A stretch of 7,674 nucleotides of DNA, taken from G020348185 sp964525045 (lineage in GTDB: Bacteria > Nitrospirota > Nitrospiria > Nitrospirales > UBA8639). The notes under the pieces were generated by a model. The model ran no database searches. It saw nothing but the letters and a program-made list of their open reading frames with translations, and was not told where the DNA came from. Of the stretch, positions 1-6,071 are shown piece by piece. The stretch is taken from contig CAZGFD010000053.1 in assembly GCA_964525045.1 (NCBI GenBank), positions 1 through 7,674 of the forward strand, written 5' to 3'. The stretch's first letter is position 1; each line of letters opens with the position of its first letter. The position numbers were made by a program, and so were the translations under genes.

Positions 1-32
1 CCCCTAAACCCTTCTCCAACCCCCAACAAAAC

Positions 33-60
33 TTGAAAATTTCCTCTCAAGTGCTAAGAT
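33..60 (+). promoter_or_regulatory. Probable sigma70 promoter with extended -10, for the cysteine-repeat protein
   Basis: A -35 box TTGAAA (33-38, 5 of 6 to consensus) is followed after 16 bases by TAAGAT (55-60, 4 of 6). A TG at 52-53, one base upstream of the -10, gives the extended -10 form TGnTAAGAT. Transcription would start near 67, just before the leader hairpin at 73-109 and about 80 bases before the start codon. This is a by-eye match; its position, spacing and extended -10 make it the best promoter in the window. Confidence 0.5.
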
Positions 61-72
61 TTCGGTCGTCGA

Positions 73-109
73 TCTTCCCATCATCCTGTCAGAGATAGGA
101 TGGGGAAGA
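73..109 (+). promoter_or_regulatory. Leader stem-loop upstream of the cysteine-repeat gene
   Basis: TCTTCCC (73-79) pairs with GGGAAGA (103-109). Inside it ATCCT (83-87) pairs with AGGAT (97-101), with a small 3x1 internal loop and a nine-base apical loop. The hairpin sits at the predicted 5' end of the transcript and leaves the ribosome site at 133-140 free, so it could stabilise the messenger. No run of T follows, so it is not an obvious terminator of an upstream gene. Confidence 0.45.
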
Positions 110-146
110 CATCCTCATTCATTTTATCCACAGAGGAGGGAAAGCC

Positions 147-794
147 ATGAACCGATTCATCCTTATTTTCAGTTTGATAGTGGGGGTCAGTGTAGGACTG
201 GGGTCGCTCGCAGTGGCAGACATTCCCGACTCCTCCTGCAATGGCCCGAACTCCTGTCAGGGGCGGGAGATCTCGGTCGGAGAGAACTCCTGTAATGGCA
301 CGAATGTCTGCAATGGATCGCGTATTATCGTGGGCGAGAACTCCTGCAATAACGGAGAGAATCTTTGTAATGGCCACAGGCTCACCATAGGGAATAGGTC
401 CTGTAAAGACGGAGACAAGAATTGCAATGGCCGCGCCCACATCATCGGCAATGACTCCTGCGATGAAGGGAGCAACAACTGTAATGGGTCTGGGAATACC
501 ATCAGTGGCTCCTCCTGCGACGAGGGCAATGACAATTGTATTGGGAATGGGCTCGCCATCTCCAACTCGTCCTGTGATCAAGGGGATCACAACTGTCACG
601 GGGTCCGTCACACCGTCAGCGAATCATCCTGCGATGGGGGGCATAACAACTGTAACGGATATGGGAATACCATAAGTGGCTCTTCCTGCGATACCGGAAA
701 TAACAATTGCAATGGGTATTTAAACAAGATCACCGACGATTCCTGCGACCATGGGGACGATCAATGCAACGGCAATCAGCAGGTGATTCCGTAG
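147..794 (+). CDS. Exported protein of ten tandem Ser-Cys/Cys-Asn-Gly repeats, function unknown
   Basis: The product has 215 residues. Residues 1-24 form a Sec signal peptide (Arg at 3, hydrophobic core 4-22, probable cleavage after Ala-Val-Ala at 24). The rest is ten tandem repeats starting at about residues 30, 48, 66, 85, 104, 123, 142, 161, 180 and 199. The consensus is SCDxGxxNCNGxxxxISxS, two repeats of 18 residues then 19, with the last one shortened. Every repeat keeps both cysteines, six to seven residues apart, and nearly all keep Asn-Gly after the second. The regular period and the alternating polar turn and hydrophobic stretch (for example NTIS, LTIG) suggest a solenoid with stacked cysteines, either disulfide-bonded or metal-binding. 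This is inference; I recognise no named family. The ATG has a strong ribosome site, GAGGAGGG at 133-140, six bases upstream. It is monocistronic. Long open frames on the opposite strand here are by-products of the repeat. Confidence 0.9.
   Translation: MNRFILIFSLIVGVSVGLGSLAVADIPDSSCNGPNSCQGREISVGENSCNGTNVCNGSRIIVGENSCNNGENLCNGHRLTIGNRSCKDGDKNCNGRAHIIGNDSCDEGSNNCNGSGNTISGSSCDEGNDNCIGNGLAISNSSCDQGDHNCHGVRHTVSESSCDGGHNNCNGYGNTISGSSCDTGNNNCNGYLNKITDDSCDHGDDQCNGNQQVIP
236..791 (+). repeat. Degenerate tandem DNA repeat, 54-57 bp period, about ten copies
   Basis: The coding repeat is visible as DNA. TCCTG[CT] (Ser-Cys) recurs every 54 or 57 bases, each followed 15-18 bases later by a Cys-Asn-Gly segment such as TGTAATGG or TGCAATGG. 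The fifth and eighth units are nearly identical around GGGAATACCAT (487-497 and 664-674), which suggests duplication of units more recent than the rest. The copies have otherwise drifted at third positions while keeping Cys and Asn-Gly, a sign of selection on the protein. Confidence 0.8.
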
Positions 795-831
795 CCCTGC
801 TCCGTGGGGGGCCGTAAAATAGTACTAATTT

Positions 832-974
832 GGAGTCAGTTCTTGTGCAACCACATTCTAAGCGCCAACCTGTTCTCAATATTTCGTTTTTTCCCTCAGA
901 CTGACCACCCATTAATGTTAATTTGAGAATCAGATCTTTGACCTTTTGGGTGTGGTATGTCAAGAACTGACCCC
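832..974. mobile_element. 143-bp miniature element with 24-bp imperfect terminal inverted repeats
   Basis: The left end (832-855) reads GGAGTCAGTTCTTG, five bases, then CCACA. The reverse complement of the right end (951-974) reads GGGGTCAGTTCTTG, five different bases, then CCACA. That is 18 of 24 matched positions, including a block of 11 in a row. The interior carries no open frame of note. This is the form of a MITE-like, non-autonomous element. No clear target-site duplication is visible. Ends of this type are, in my recollection, common in environmental genomes near REP-associated (Y1) transposases, but no such transposase is present here. The right end abuts the IS110 fragment. Confidence 0.6.
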
Positions 975-976
975 TT

Positions 977-1171
977 ACTTGCTTTAATGGCGCGCCGCAG
1001 TTTCGCAGCTTGTATTATCGGGTAGCCAAAAAGCATGGAAGAAATGTTGGGCGGGTTGCAGTGGCCCGAGCCATGCTGAAGACCATCTATGCCATGTTGA
1101 AACACCAGAAAGCATTTCGATCGAGTGCAAAGGGGAACGCCAGTCAGCGCCGAGGGGTCATGGGCCACTAA
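977..1171 (+). pseudogene. IS110-family transposase, C-terminal fragment
   Basis: An open frame without a start runs to TAA at 1169-1171 and encodes about 64 residues. The segment FRSLYYRVAKKHGRN, then VGRVAVARAMLKTIYAMLK, matches from memory the C-terminal part of the Transposase_20 domain of IS110/IS116/IS902 enzymes. In that region an FYxRL...GK segment is followed by K/R-V-A-x-VA-x-x-R-K-L-L-xx-I-Y-A-M-L. A complete enzyme is roughly 300-400 residues, so the whole N-terminal RuvC-like catalytic part and most of the C-terminal domain are gone. In-frame sequence upstream stops at 968-970, inside the right end of the miniature element, so that element or a deletion joined to it removed the 5' part. 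Non-functional. Confidence 0.65.
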
Positions 1172-1345
1172 CCCCTATCGGTAGTGAGACCCAGAGACTT
1201 GATTGCGCGACCGGCTTCCCATTTCATCGTGTGCTACGAAGCACCTATAGGTGACTGACGCTGTCGTCCTCCGAGACGCTTCCAGGGCAAGTCGATCGAA
1301 AGAAATGGTATGCCCACTTGACATTCTTTTTCATAGGTGACCCCA
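1172..1345 (+). mobile_element. Probable right-end non-coding remnant of the IS110 element
   Basis: About 150 bases downstream of the transposase stop lies CTTGACATTCTTTTTCATAGG (from 1317), with an isolated TTGACA at 1318-1323. IS110 elements commonly carry a -35-like TTGACA near their right end that makes a promoter when the ends join in the circular form. Its position here fits that pattern. The exact end cannot be set without a reference copy. The rest of the stretch to 1521 holds no gene that I can see. Confidence 0.35.
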
Positions 1346-1510
1346 TTTCTATTGCTCATGCCTGACCTAATTTTTTTGAACAAGACCAACTAAATAGGAA
1401 AAAGCGAGGGAAGTCTGGAGCGATAGGCGCTTGAGAATCTGATTGGCCATGCGGCATGATTTAATCACATAGAACATGAATTTCTTTGGGATTGCCATGT
1501 GAGATTTTTC

Positions 1511-1517
1511 AAGGAGG
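1511..1517 (+). promoter_or_regulatory. Ribosome binding site fixing the parvulin start
   Basis: AAGGAGG lies four bases upstream of ATG 1522. It selects this start over an in-frame TTG at 1486, which would add twelve residues unlike any parvulin N-terminus. Confidence 0.75.
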
Positions 1518-1521
1518 ACTT

Positions 1522-1800
1522 ATGGAGTGGAAAGCCAGTCATATTTTAGTAAAAGAAAAAGGGTTGGCGGAGGACCTGAGAAACCGTCTTAAAAATGGAG
1601 CGGACTTCGGAGCTTTGGCGGAAGAATTTTCTACCTGTCCAAGCAAATCCAGTAAAGGCAATCTTGGGTGGTTTGGTCCAGGCAAAATGGTCAAAGCTTT
1701 TGAAGATGCCGTCAAACGACTTGGGCATGGAGGAATTAGCCCAGTCGTATCTACCCAATTTGGTTATCACATCATTAAAAAGACTGGCCAGAAGGATTAA
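1522..1800 (+). CDS. ppiC: Peptidyl-prolyl cis-trans isomerase, single-domain parvulin (PpiC-like)
   Basis: The 92-residue product matches the length of E. coli PpiC (Par10, 93 residues) and consists of one complete rotamase domain. It catalyses cis-trans isomerisation of X-Pro peptide bonds. Visible family marks are ASHILVK (5-11, His7 in the active site), NGADFGALAEEFSTCPS (25-41, active-site Cys39), KGNLGWFGPGKMVKAFEDA (45-63, with the binding-pocket Met56 and Phe60), and TQFGYHIIK (78-86, active-site His83). There is no signal peptide or membrane anchor, so it acts in the cytoplasm, unlike SurA or PrsA. It stands alone, between IS debris and repeat block A1, with no evident partner gene. 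A weak promoter-like pair, TTGAGA (1431) and CATGAT (1455), lies upstream but is not convincing. The function call is firm; the protein clients are unknown. Confidence 0.95.
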   Translation: MEWKASHILVKEKGLAEDLRNRLKNGADFGALAEEFSTCPSKSSKGNLGWFGPGKMVKAFEDAVKRLGHGGISPVVSTQFGYHIIKKTGQKD

Positions 1801-1852
1801 TCTGAAACAAATAGCAGGGAAGTGTGCAGCAGCAAATTGGGGTCCGGACTGG

Positions 1853-1915
1853 CTATTGGTTGATTAAATTAAAAGGGACAAGGACTAAGTTCTTCAAAGT
1901 TTGCAAATCATCCAT
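1853..1915 (-). pseudogene. Start-only remnant of a second RelA/SpoT-like HD gene
   Basis: On the minus strand the ATG at 1915 opens MDDLQTLKNLVLVP, nearly identical to the first residues of the HD-domain gene at 6380 (MDDLQTLQNLVLAP). Similarity ends after about a dozen codons, near 1879, and the frame stops at 1853-1855 after 20 codons. It is the 5' tip of a paralogue whose body is missing, and it marks the left edge of repeat block A1. Confidence 0.6.
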
Positions 1916-2105
1916 GCTGCAAATTCCCTATCTCAACAAAAATACTAAAATAATAATTGCCTGAAATCTATCGATCAAAAGAATAGAATTTCAAACGGTA
2001 TTTTGGGGGATTGCAAAAGTATCGAAGAGGTCAAAAGAAGTCAATCAGGCCTGTCCGAAGTCTCAACAAGGGCGGGCGAAGACTGCGAGAACGGGTATTC
2101 TGACC
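1879..2105 (-). repeat. Repeat block A, copy 1 (5' region of an HD-domain gene)
   Basis: This is a direct repeat of 6344-6571, roughly 85% identical by eye with several small indels. Read on the minus strand it contains the upstream region and first dozen codons of the HD-domain gene. The shared part includes a TTGAC -35-like box followed 17 bases later by TAC(T/G)TT, in both copies. It ends about 20 bases before repeat block B1. Confidence 0.8.
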
Positions 2106-2126
2106 ATTATGGCCCTATTATGCACA

Positions 2127-2376
2127 GAGTGAATAGAGTCGTTGCTTGATACGACATATATTTTTTAAAGCTCTCTTCAGCCATCTCCTCCGAGTCATCT
2201 CTGTCAGGATTCAATCCCAATCAACCTCCTCTGCATGGTCCTTTAGTCTTCTGTGGAGAGCGATTGCATATACTCCTTTTTTCACGCAACAGAGATCTTT
2301 GTGCATATTTTGCCTTGGAATAAGGAAAGGAAAAGAAATTGATGAACTGAATAGTATAAAGTCAAGAAGCGCCCCC
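2127..2376. mobile_element. Repeat block B, copy 1: probable non-autonomous element, about 240 bp
   Basis: This is a direct repeat of 5823-6071 with about 16 differences in 250 bases (about 93% identity). The right end (2361-2376) is GTCAAGAAGCGCCCCC, close to GTCAAGAACTGACCCC at 959-974 of the left miniature element. The left end near 2138 (GTCGTTGCTTGAT) resembles the reverse complement of the right end (GTCGCTTCTTGAC in the copy 2 form), 10 of 13 bases, so weak terminal inverted repeats are present. Compared with copy 2 it has lost the ATG of the only internal minus-strand frame and carries a one-base length difference that shifts that frame. It is therefore unlikely to encode protein. Confidence 0.65.
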
Positions 2377-2410
2377 TATTAGTCCTCAGCCTTGAATGTG
2401 CCGCACATCG

Positions 2411-2484
2411 GAACACTTGAAGAAATGCATTAATTTTTTGAATCCGCGAAGGTCTTGAAAAAGAATTAGAATTTAAAAGTGTTC
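2411..2484. other. Spaced inverted repeat beyond the end of the dioxygenase gene
   Basis: GAACACTT (2411-2418) and AAGTGTTC (2477-2484) are perfect 8-bp complements 58 bases apart, lying just past the 3' end of the minus-strand cluster. The loop is too long, and the T run absent, for a classical terminator. It could be a protein site, an element end, or chance. The stretch from block B1 to the dioxygenase stop holds nothing else I can identify. Confidence 0.3.
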
Positions 2485-2497
2485 TGTTGCATGCGTA

Positions 2498-3145
2498 CTA
2501 TAATACATCATATCTTACACGCTGCAAACGTCTTTCTGGATCATGCACTCTCGTCCTTCCATGCAGCATGCGATGATTATCCATGAAGATTACACTGTGT
2601 CTCAAAAGCGTTAACGATTTACTCACACGTTTACTCTCAGCATCAAAATAATCTAACGCTTCCCGTTGGTTTCGCGTACACTGCACCTCCTCAACCACTT
2701 CTCTTCTATATCTCCAACCGTTTTCTATCCGTAAAGGAAGTCTTACTACATCTTCACCCTTCCAAAATTCAGCAGGAACGTATAAAGGGACTTCACCAGA
2801 TAATGCCTTTTCAACCCATGCAGGTACAGACATCTTCTGTGTGTCTGCAAGCGCTGTTATACCTCCACCCCATCTATCTTCCCGAACGACGTACATTGCA
2901 ACATATCTCGGAGGAGGCGCTTCGAAAGATGCATCTGTGTGCAAGGGAAAGGGTTCCATGGTTAAAGATCTTGCAACCTTATCCGCTACGAGAGGACGAA
3001 TGTCCCACACAACCGTTCCTGCATGATCTTGCAAGACGGGCCTTCCCACTTCAGAGACGAGATCAACAAGCGATATCGGTTCGCTAAACTCTTCGACGTA
3101 AAATCCTTTGGTCTGGATGTTTCGTTCGTAGGCTGCTATGTTCAT
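2498..3145 (-). CDS. TauD/TfdA-type Fe(II)/2-oxoglutarate-dependent dioxygenase
   Basis: The 215-residue product belongs to the TauD/TfdA/clavaminate-synthase-like oxygenases, which couple 2-oxoglutarate decarboxylation to hydroxylation or desaturation of a small molecule. The iron triad is visible: His69 and Asp71 in PFPLHTDASF, and His195 in DNHRMLHGRTRV. Arg206, eleven residues after the distal His as in TauD, should bind the 2-oxoglutarate carboxylate (RRLQRVRYD). RYVAMYVV (80-87) and GGGITALAD (93-101) fit strands of the jelly-roll. It is shorter than TauD (about 280), mainly at the N-terminus and in the lid, as in oxygenases of secondary-metabolite clusters. Its ATG overlaps the stop of the ATP-grasp gene by four bases (ATGA, 3142-3145), so the two are translationally coupled and probably act on the same compound. 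It is cytoplasmic, with no signal peptide. The substrate is unknown. Confidence 0.88.
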   Translation of the reverse strand: MNIAAYERNIQTKGFYVEEFSEPISLVDLVSEVGRPVLQDHAGTVVWDIRPLVADKVARSLTMEPFPLHTDASFEAPPPRYVAMYVVREDRWGGGITALADTQKMSVPAWVEKALSGEVPLYVPAEFWKGEDVVRLPLRIENGWRYRREVVEEVQCTRNQREALDYFDAESKRVSKSLTLLRHSVIFMDNHRMLHGRTRVHDPERRLQRVRYDVL

Positions 3146-4296
3146 ATTTTCACCGGATGCATCATTGCCTTAAACTTATTATCATCCGCTCTAAATGCAC
3201 GATAGACTGATGGACCGAAAGATTGAATATTGAAGATAGGTAATGTTCCTACCAAATGGCAGGCTTGCGTTCCTTCAAAATCAACATAGTGAAAAATTTT
3301 TTGATGCACATACGGTTGCACACATTGATCATCTTCGTCGAGCGCGCGCTTCCACGTTTCCTCATCAACAAGTTTCCCAATCGTCAATCCATAAGTCTTT
3401 CCAGAGATCCCATTTTTTGCGATCCAGTCATCTTTATGACGTAATGCCACTTCCTTTGTTTCTACATCCTTATCGGGCAGAAAAGTAGGTACAATGCTGC
3501 TTCCTAAGAGAGTAGCAGTGTAAGGTTCTACAAGCCTCGTCATGGCCGCTTCATCTCCTAGCACATGTAATAATCTCTTATTATGACCTATCAATATGGA
3601 TCTAGGATCATTTAATACTATTCCGCCATCGAGCATGTAAGCAACAATATCATCTAACACCTCTACTAATTCATGCTGATGAAGTTCTAAGATTAAGTGA
3701 TCATGATGGTTCATTGCCGTATGTAGTTCACCAATACCGTATAATTGCACCGCCGGATTGAGCAGGCGGAGAAAATGGATGTCGTAGCCTGGCTCGCTTT
3801 CCTTAACGACGCCTATGTTTCCGCTAATATGTCTTGCTAGCGTTTGCTCGCATTGGAATAATCCATCTAAAGGCTCAGCAGAAAAAAGCTTGTGTGCTTC
3901 TTTGTTTATGAGATAACTTGCCAGAACCCCGTTAAAGATAAATCGCGTGCCAATCTCGCACAATTGAGGTAAGCCTTCGTCATCCAACAAATAATCGGGA
4001 CGAATTAGACCATTGACGTATGGAACTGATCGCAAGGACTCTAGAGTCTTCCTTACCTCGTCTGTCAGTTGGGTTATTTCCGCTGCTTCAAGCGTGGCAA
4101 TAACTGCTTCGAGACCCAGAGCAACCGCTTCTCCCAAAGCAGTAACGCGTTCAATCGATTTTTTCGTTTCCAGGAATGCTGCTGGATAATATTCATCTAT
4201 ATAACTTGGCCGGACTAAAGTGACTTCTGGAACATGCCTAATAAAATGAACTCTTCGTTCGGCATACTCCGAAAAGCTGTCTATTTCTTGGATCAT
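3142..4296 (-). CDS. Probable ATP-grasp ligase, circularly permuted type
   Basis: The product has 384 residues and no signal peptide or membrane segment. ATP-grasp features can be read by eye. They are a metal-site-like strand RPDYLL...CEIGTRFIFNG (99-123, Glu114 and Asn122 as candidate Mg ligands); DPRSILIGHNKRLLHVLGDE (230-249), recalling the RS-x-L-x-x-NK segment of glutathionylspermidine-synthase-like enzymes; WIAKNGISGKTYGLTIG (291-307), a lysine strand plus glycine-rich ATP loop; and CVQPYVHQ (325-332), the adenine-side strand. The acidic metal strand precedes the lysine and glycine loop, the reverse of canonical ATP-grasp order, which points to a circularly permuted form. Such enzymes join a carboxylate to an amine via acyl phosphate. 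Coupling to the dioxygenase (ATGA overlap) suggests ligation plus oxidation of one metabolite. No good ribosome site precedes the ATG at 4296. The family call is moderate; the substrate is unknown. Confidence 0.65.
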   Translation of the reverse strand: MIQEIDSFSEYAERRVHFIRHVPEVTLVRPSYIDEYYPAAFLETKKSIERVTALGEAVALGLEAVIATLEAAEITQLTDEVRKTLESLRSVPYVNGLIRPDYLLDDEGLPQLCEIGTRFIFNGVLASYLINKEAHKLFSAEPLDGLFQCEQTLARHISGNIGVVKESEPGYDIHFLRLLNPAVQLYGIGELHTAMNHHDHLILELHQHELVEVLDDIVAYMLDGGIVLNDPRSILIGHNKRLLHVLGDEAAMTRLVEPYTATLLGSSIVPTFLPDKDVETKEVALRHKDDWIAKNGISGKTYGLTIGKLVDEETWKRALDEDDQCVQPYVHQKIFHYVDFEGTQACHLVGTLPIFNIQSFGPSVYRAFRADDNKFKAMMHPVKI

Positions 4297-4344
4297 ATCA
4301 TTGTTGGGTATTGTTAATTTAGGTCGGTTTTGGCAGCCTGAGGA

Positions 4345-4373
4345 ATTTTAAAAAGAACCAAACCAACTACCAA
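4345..4373 (-). promoter_or_regulatory. Candidate promoter for the ATP-grasp/dioxygenase pair
   Basis: In the 128-base gap between the exported-protein gene and the ATP-grasp gene, the minus strand has TTGGTA (4373-4368, 4 of 6) and TAAAAT (4350-4345, 5 of 6) separated by 17 bases. That would start transcription about 40-45 bases before the ATP-grasp ATG. If real, the coupled pair can be expressed apart from the upstream gene. Confidence 0.35.
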
Positions 4374-4424
4374 CGCCATTTCTTTTCTGGTAAATCCAAT
4401 AGTCCATTACTATCCCATTAATGA

Positions 4425-5534
4425 TTAGGTGTTTTGGTCTTGATAAAAACGGTACCGGCGAATTTTCCTTTGATGAAAAGACTTTGGTTCGTCGTTTCCT
4501 TCGCGTCCAAGACCTTCCCTCGTATCCCAAATTTCGAGGAAATGAGGTATAAGAGTTTGAGGTTCTGTTACAAGTGTGACTCTTGTTTCAAAGCGAATTT
4601 GGTCAATCATGATATTCAAAGATGGTTTGTTTATCTCGACAGCCAAATCCAGAGTATTTCTAACCATTTGGTCCAAGTCTTTTTCATTAGGATAGGAAAC
4701 TATTTCCAACTTAATGCACCGTTCCCAATTTTCAGATTCTTGACAGGGCACCCGGCCAACCAATGAAATCAGAGAGATATATTCTATTGGGTGACCTGGG
4801 AAAATAGGAACCTCTTCTTCAGCCTTTATCTCATAGGTAGCGCCAAGGATCATTTTACTATCCACCCACTGGCCTACGAGCACATCCCACCCTCCTTTTA
4901 TATTCGAGTACAGGTACTCGTTACTGAGTATGTGATCAAAAAGCTTTTGCGCTCGGGGATTTTCGTTCATTCGTGTTTCAAAATCTGATCCTAATAACTT
5001 GTTAATGGTAAGACGAAACTGCTCAGGTTTTTCGATTGCGAGTAGCTGACCATTTTGACTGAGGATGAAATTTGGTTGGAAAGAACTAAGGTATTGGGTT
5101 ATTTCATCTAAATCTTGCTGGTTATCCGGGATTCCCAAAGCATGATTGGGTATCTCAAAATCGAGAAATTCAATAAAAAGTCCTTCCTCATGATCCTTTG
5201 TTTGCATGCGGTAGGATCCCGTCGCCGTCCATATTTCTTCCTTTTCCCCTTGCACGCGTTTGACCTTTTCAGTTTCATTTTCTACTCGTAGTTTCATCCC
5301 GATGGGCCAATTAAAGGATAGGGTTACATGGTCGTACAATTGGTCGCTCATCGCAGGGCCGGAAGTCGATACAAATAAAAACAGGATTAAAAATATGAGG
5401 GTCGGAGGCATTACCATTAATTTGTGGGGTTGTTTACCTGTTAGGCGAGAACAATTCATCATGGAATCCACCACTCTAAGTAAGGGGTGATCCAAATTGC
5501 CATCCGTATTTGTTTCTACCTTCTTTTTTGACAT
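4425..5534 (-). CDS. Exported protein of unknown function
   Basis: The longest frame has 369 residues. A strong signal peptide lies inside it: basic HKL (37-39), hydrophobic core TLIFLILFLFVSTSG (45-59), probable cleavage near Pro-Ala-Met-Ser (60-63). The N-terminal extension before residue 25 is therefore doubtful. ATG at 5462 (residue 25) or 5417 (residue 40) would give a normal signal peptide. The first of these has a partial ribosome site (GGTGG) about six bases upstream, whereas the outermost ATG at 5534 has AGGA only one base away. The mature part of about 305 residues is rich in charged residues and predicted strands, with a segment around residues 82-121 (KLRVENETEK..., SYRMQTKD) typical of periplasmic beta-rich domains. 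It has two cysteines about nine residues apart (PCQESENWERC). There is no lipobox. I recognise no family. It is first in the minus-strand cluster, 128 bases from the ATP-grasp gene, so a link is possible but unproven. Confidence 0.75.
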   Translation of the reverse strand: MSKKKVETNTDGNLDHPLLRVVDSMMNCSRLTGKQPHKLMVMPPTLIFLILFLFVSTSGPAMSDQLYDHVTLSFNWPIGMKLRVENETEKVKRVQGEKEEIWTATGSYRMQTKDHEEGLFIEFLDFEIPNHALGIPDNQQDLDEITQYLSSFQPNFILSQNGQLLAIEKPEQFRLTINKLLGSDFETRMNENPRAQKLFDHILSNEYLYSNIKGGWDVLVGQWVDSKMILGATYEIKAEEEVPIFPGHPIEYISLISLVGRVPCQESENWERCIKLEIVSYPNEKDLDQMVRNTLDLAVEINKPSLNIMIDQIRFETRVTLVTEPQTLIPHFLEIWDTREGLGREGNDEPKSFHQRKIRRYRFYQDQNT

Positions 5535-5822
5535 TTCCTATATTTGTTGAAATGCATAAACTGTGCCTTTTTAAAAATTATCCAATAATCAATCAGATAA
5601 TGGTTATATGCCATCTAACATAATCCCTATGTGTAAATAGGGTTACCATTGTTGTCCACCTAAAAAAAATTTCCTTTCCAACTTGGCTCCTTAAGAAAGA
5701 CCGGGTGAAATGGTCCCTCCCCTGAACTAGGGACAGGTCTAATGCAAGAGAATCGGTCTCGATATTGGAAAAATTAGTGTAGGAAAACCCTATAGAGGGA
5801 GAATCAATTTGGATACTAAGGC
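5535..5822. other. Intergenic stretch upstream of the exported-protein gene, with two small hairpins
   Basis: No gene is visible. CCCTAT (5625-5630) and ATAGGG (5637-5642) form a perfect 6-bp stem with a six-base loop. Further on, AGACC (5698-5702) pairs with GGTCT (5736-5740) around an inner GTCCC (5713-5717)/GGGAC (5730-5734) stem, giving a nested imperfect hairpin. Neither is followed by a T run. The promoter of the exported-protein gene should lie in the AT-rich part near 5540-5620, but I cannot place it with confidence. Confidence 0.4.
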
Positions 5823-6071
5823 GAGTGAATGAAGTCGTTGATTGACATCACATATATTTTTTAAGGCTCTCTTCAGCCATTTCCTCCGAGTCATCTCTGT
5901 CAGGATACAATCCCAATCAACCTCCTCTGCATGATCCTTTTGTCTTCTGTGGAGAGCGATTGCATATACCCTTTTTTCACGCAACAGAGATCTTTGTGCA
6001 TATTTTGCCATGGAATAAGGAAAGGCAAAGAAATTGATGAACTGAATAGTATAAAGTCAAGAAGCGACCCC
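5823..6071. mobile_element. Repeat block B, copy 2: probable non-autonomous element, about 240 bp
   Basis: This is the partner of 2127-2376, same orientation. Its right end (6056-6071) is GTCAAGAAGCGACCCC, matching GTCAAGAACTGACCCC (959-974) at 14 of 16 bases. Its left end near 5834 (GTCGTTGATTGAC) matches the reverse complement of its own right end at 10 of 13. A minus-strand frame begins at 6011 (MAKYAQRSLLREKR...) and runs out of the block to 5790, 73 codons. It has no recognisable domain, and the same frame is broken in copy 1, so I do not call it a gene. The right end lies within the 3' part of the HD-domain gene and supplies that gene's last few codons and stop. Confidence 0.68.

Noticed and set aside
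81..611. 176-codon open frame on the minus strand opposite the cysteine-repeat gene
   Set aside because: It is a mirror of the 57-base repeat: the periodic forward codons keep the reverse frame free of stops. It lacks a ribosome site, while the forward gene has a signal peptide, a strong ribosome site and conserved cysteines.
896..1168. 90-codon minus-strand frame
   Set aside because: It lies opposite the IS110 fragment, whose forward reading gives recognisable transposase residues.
1486..1521. Upstream TTG start for the parvulin gene
   Set aside because: The extra twelve residues do not resemble the family, and the ribosome site is placed for ATG 1522.
1879..2376. CRISPR-like or phage attachment interpretation of the A/B repeats
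   Set aside because: Each repeat is over 200 bp, present twice, with no regular spacers and no integrase nearby. Duplication plus miniature elements explains them better.
5790..6011. 73-codon minus-strand frame inside and beyond block B2
   Set aside because: It shows no domain, starts within a repeat, and in block B1 the start codon is changed to AAG and the frame is shifted. It is not conserved as a protein.
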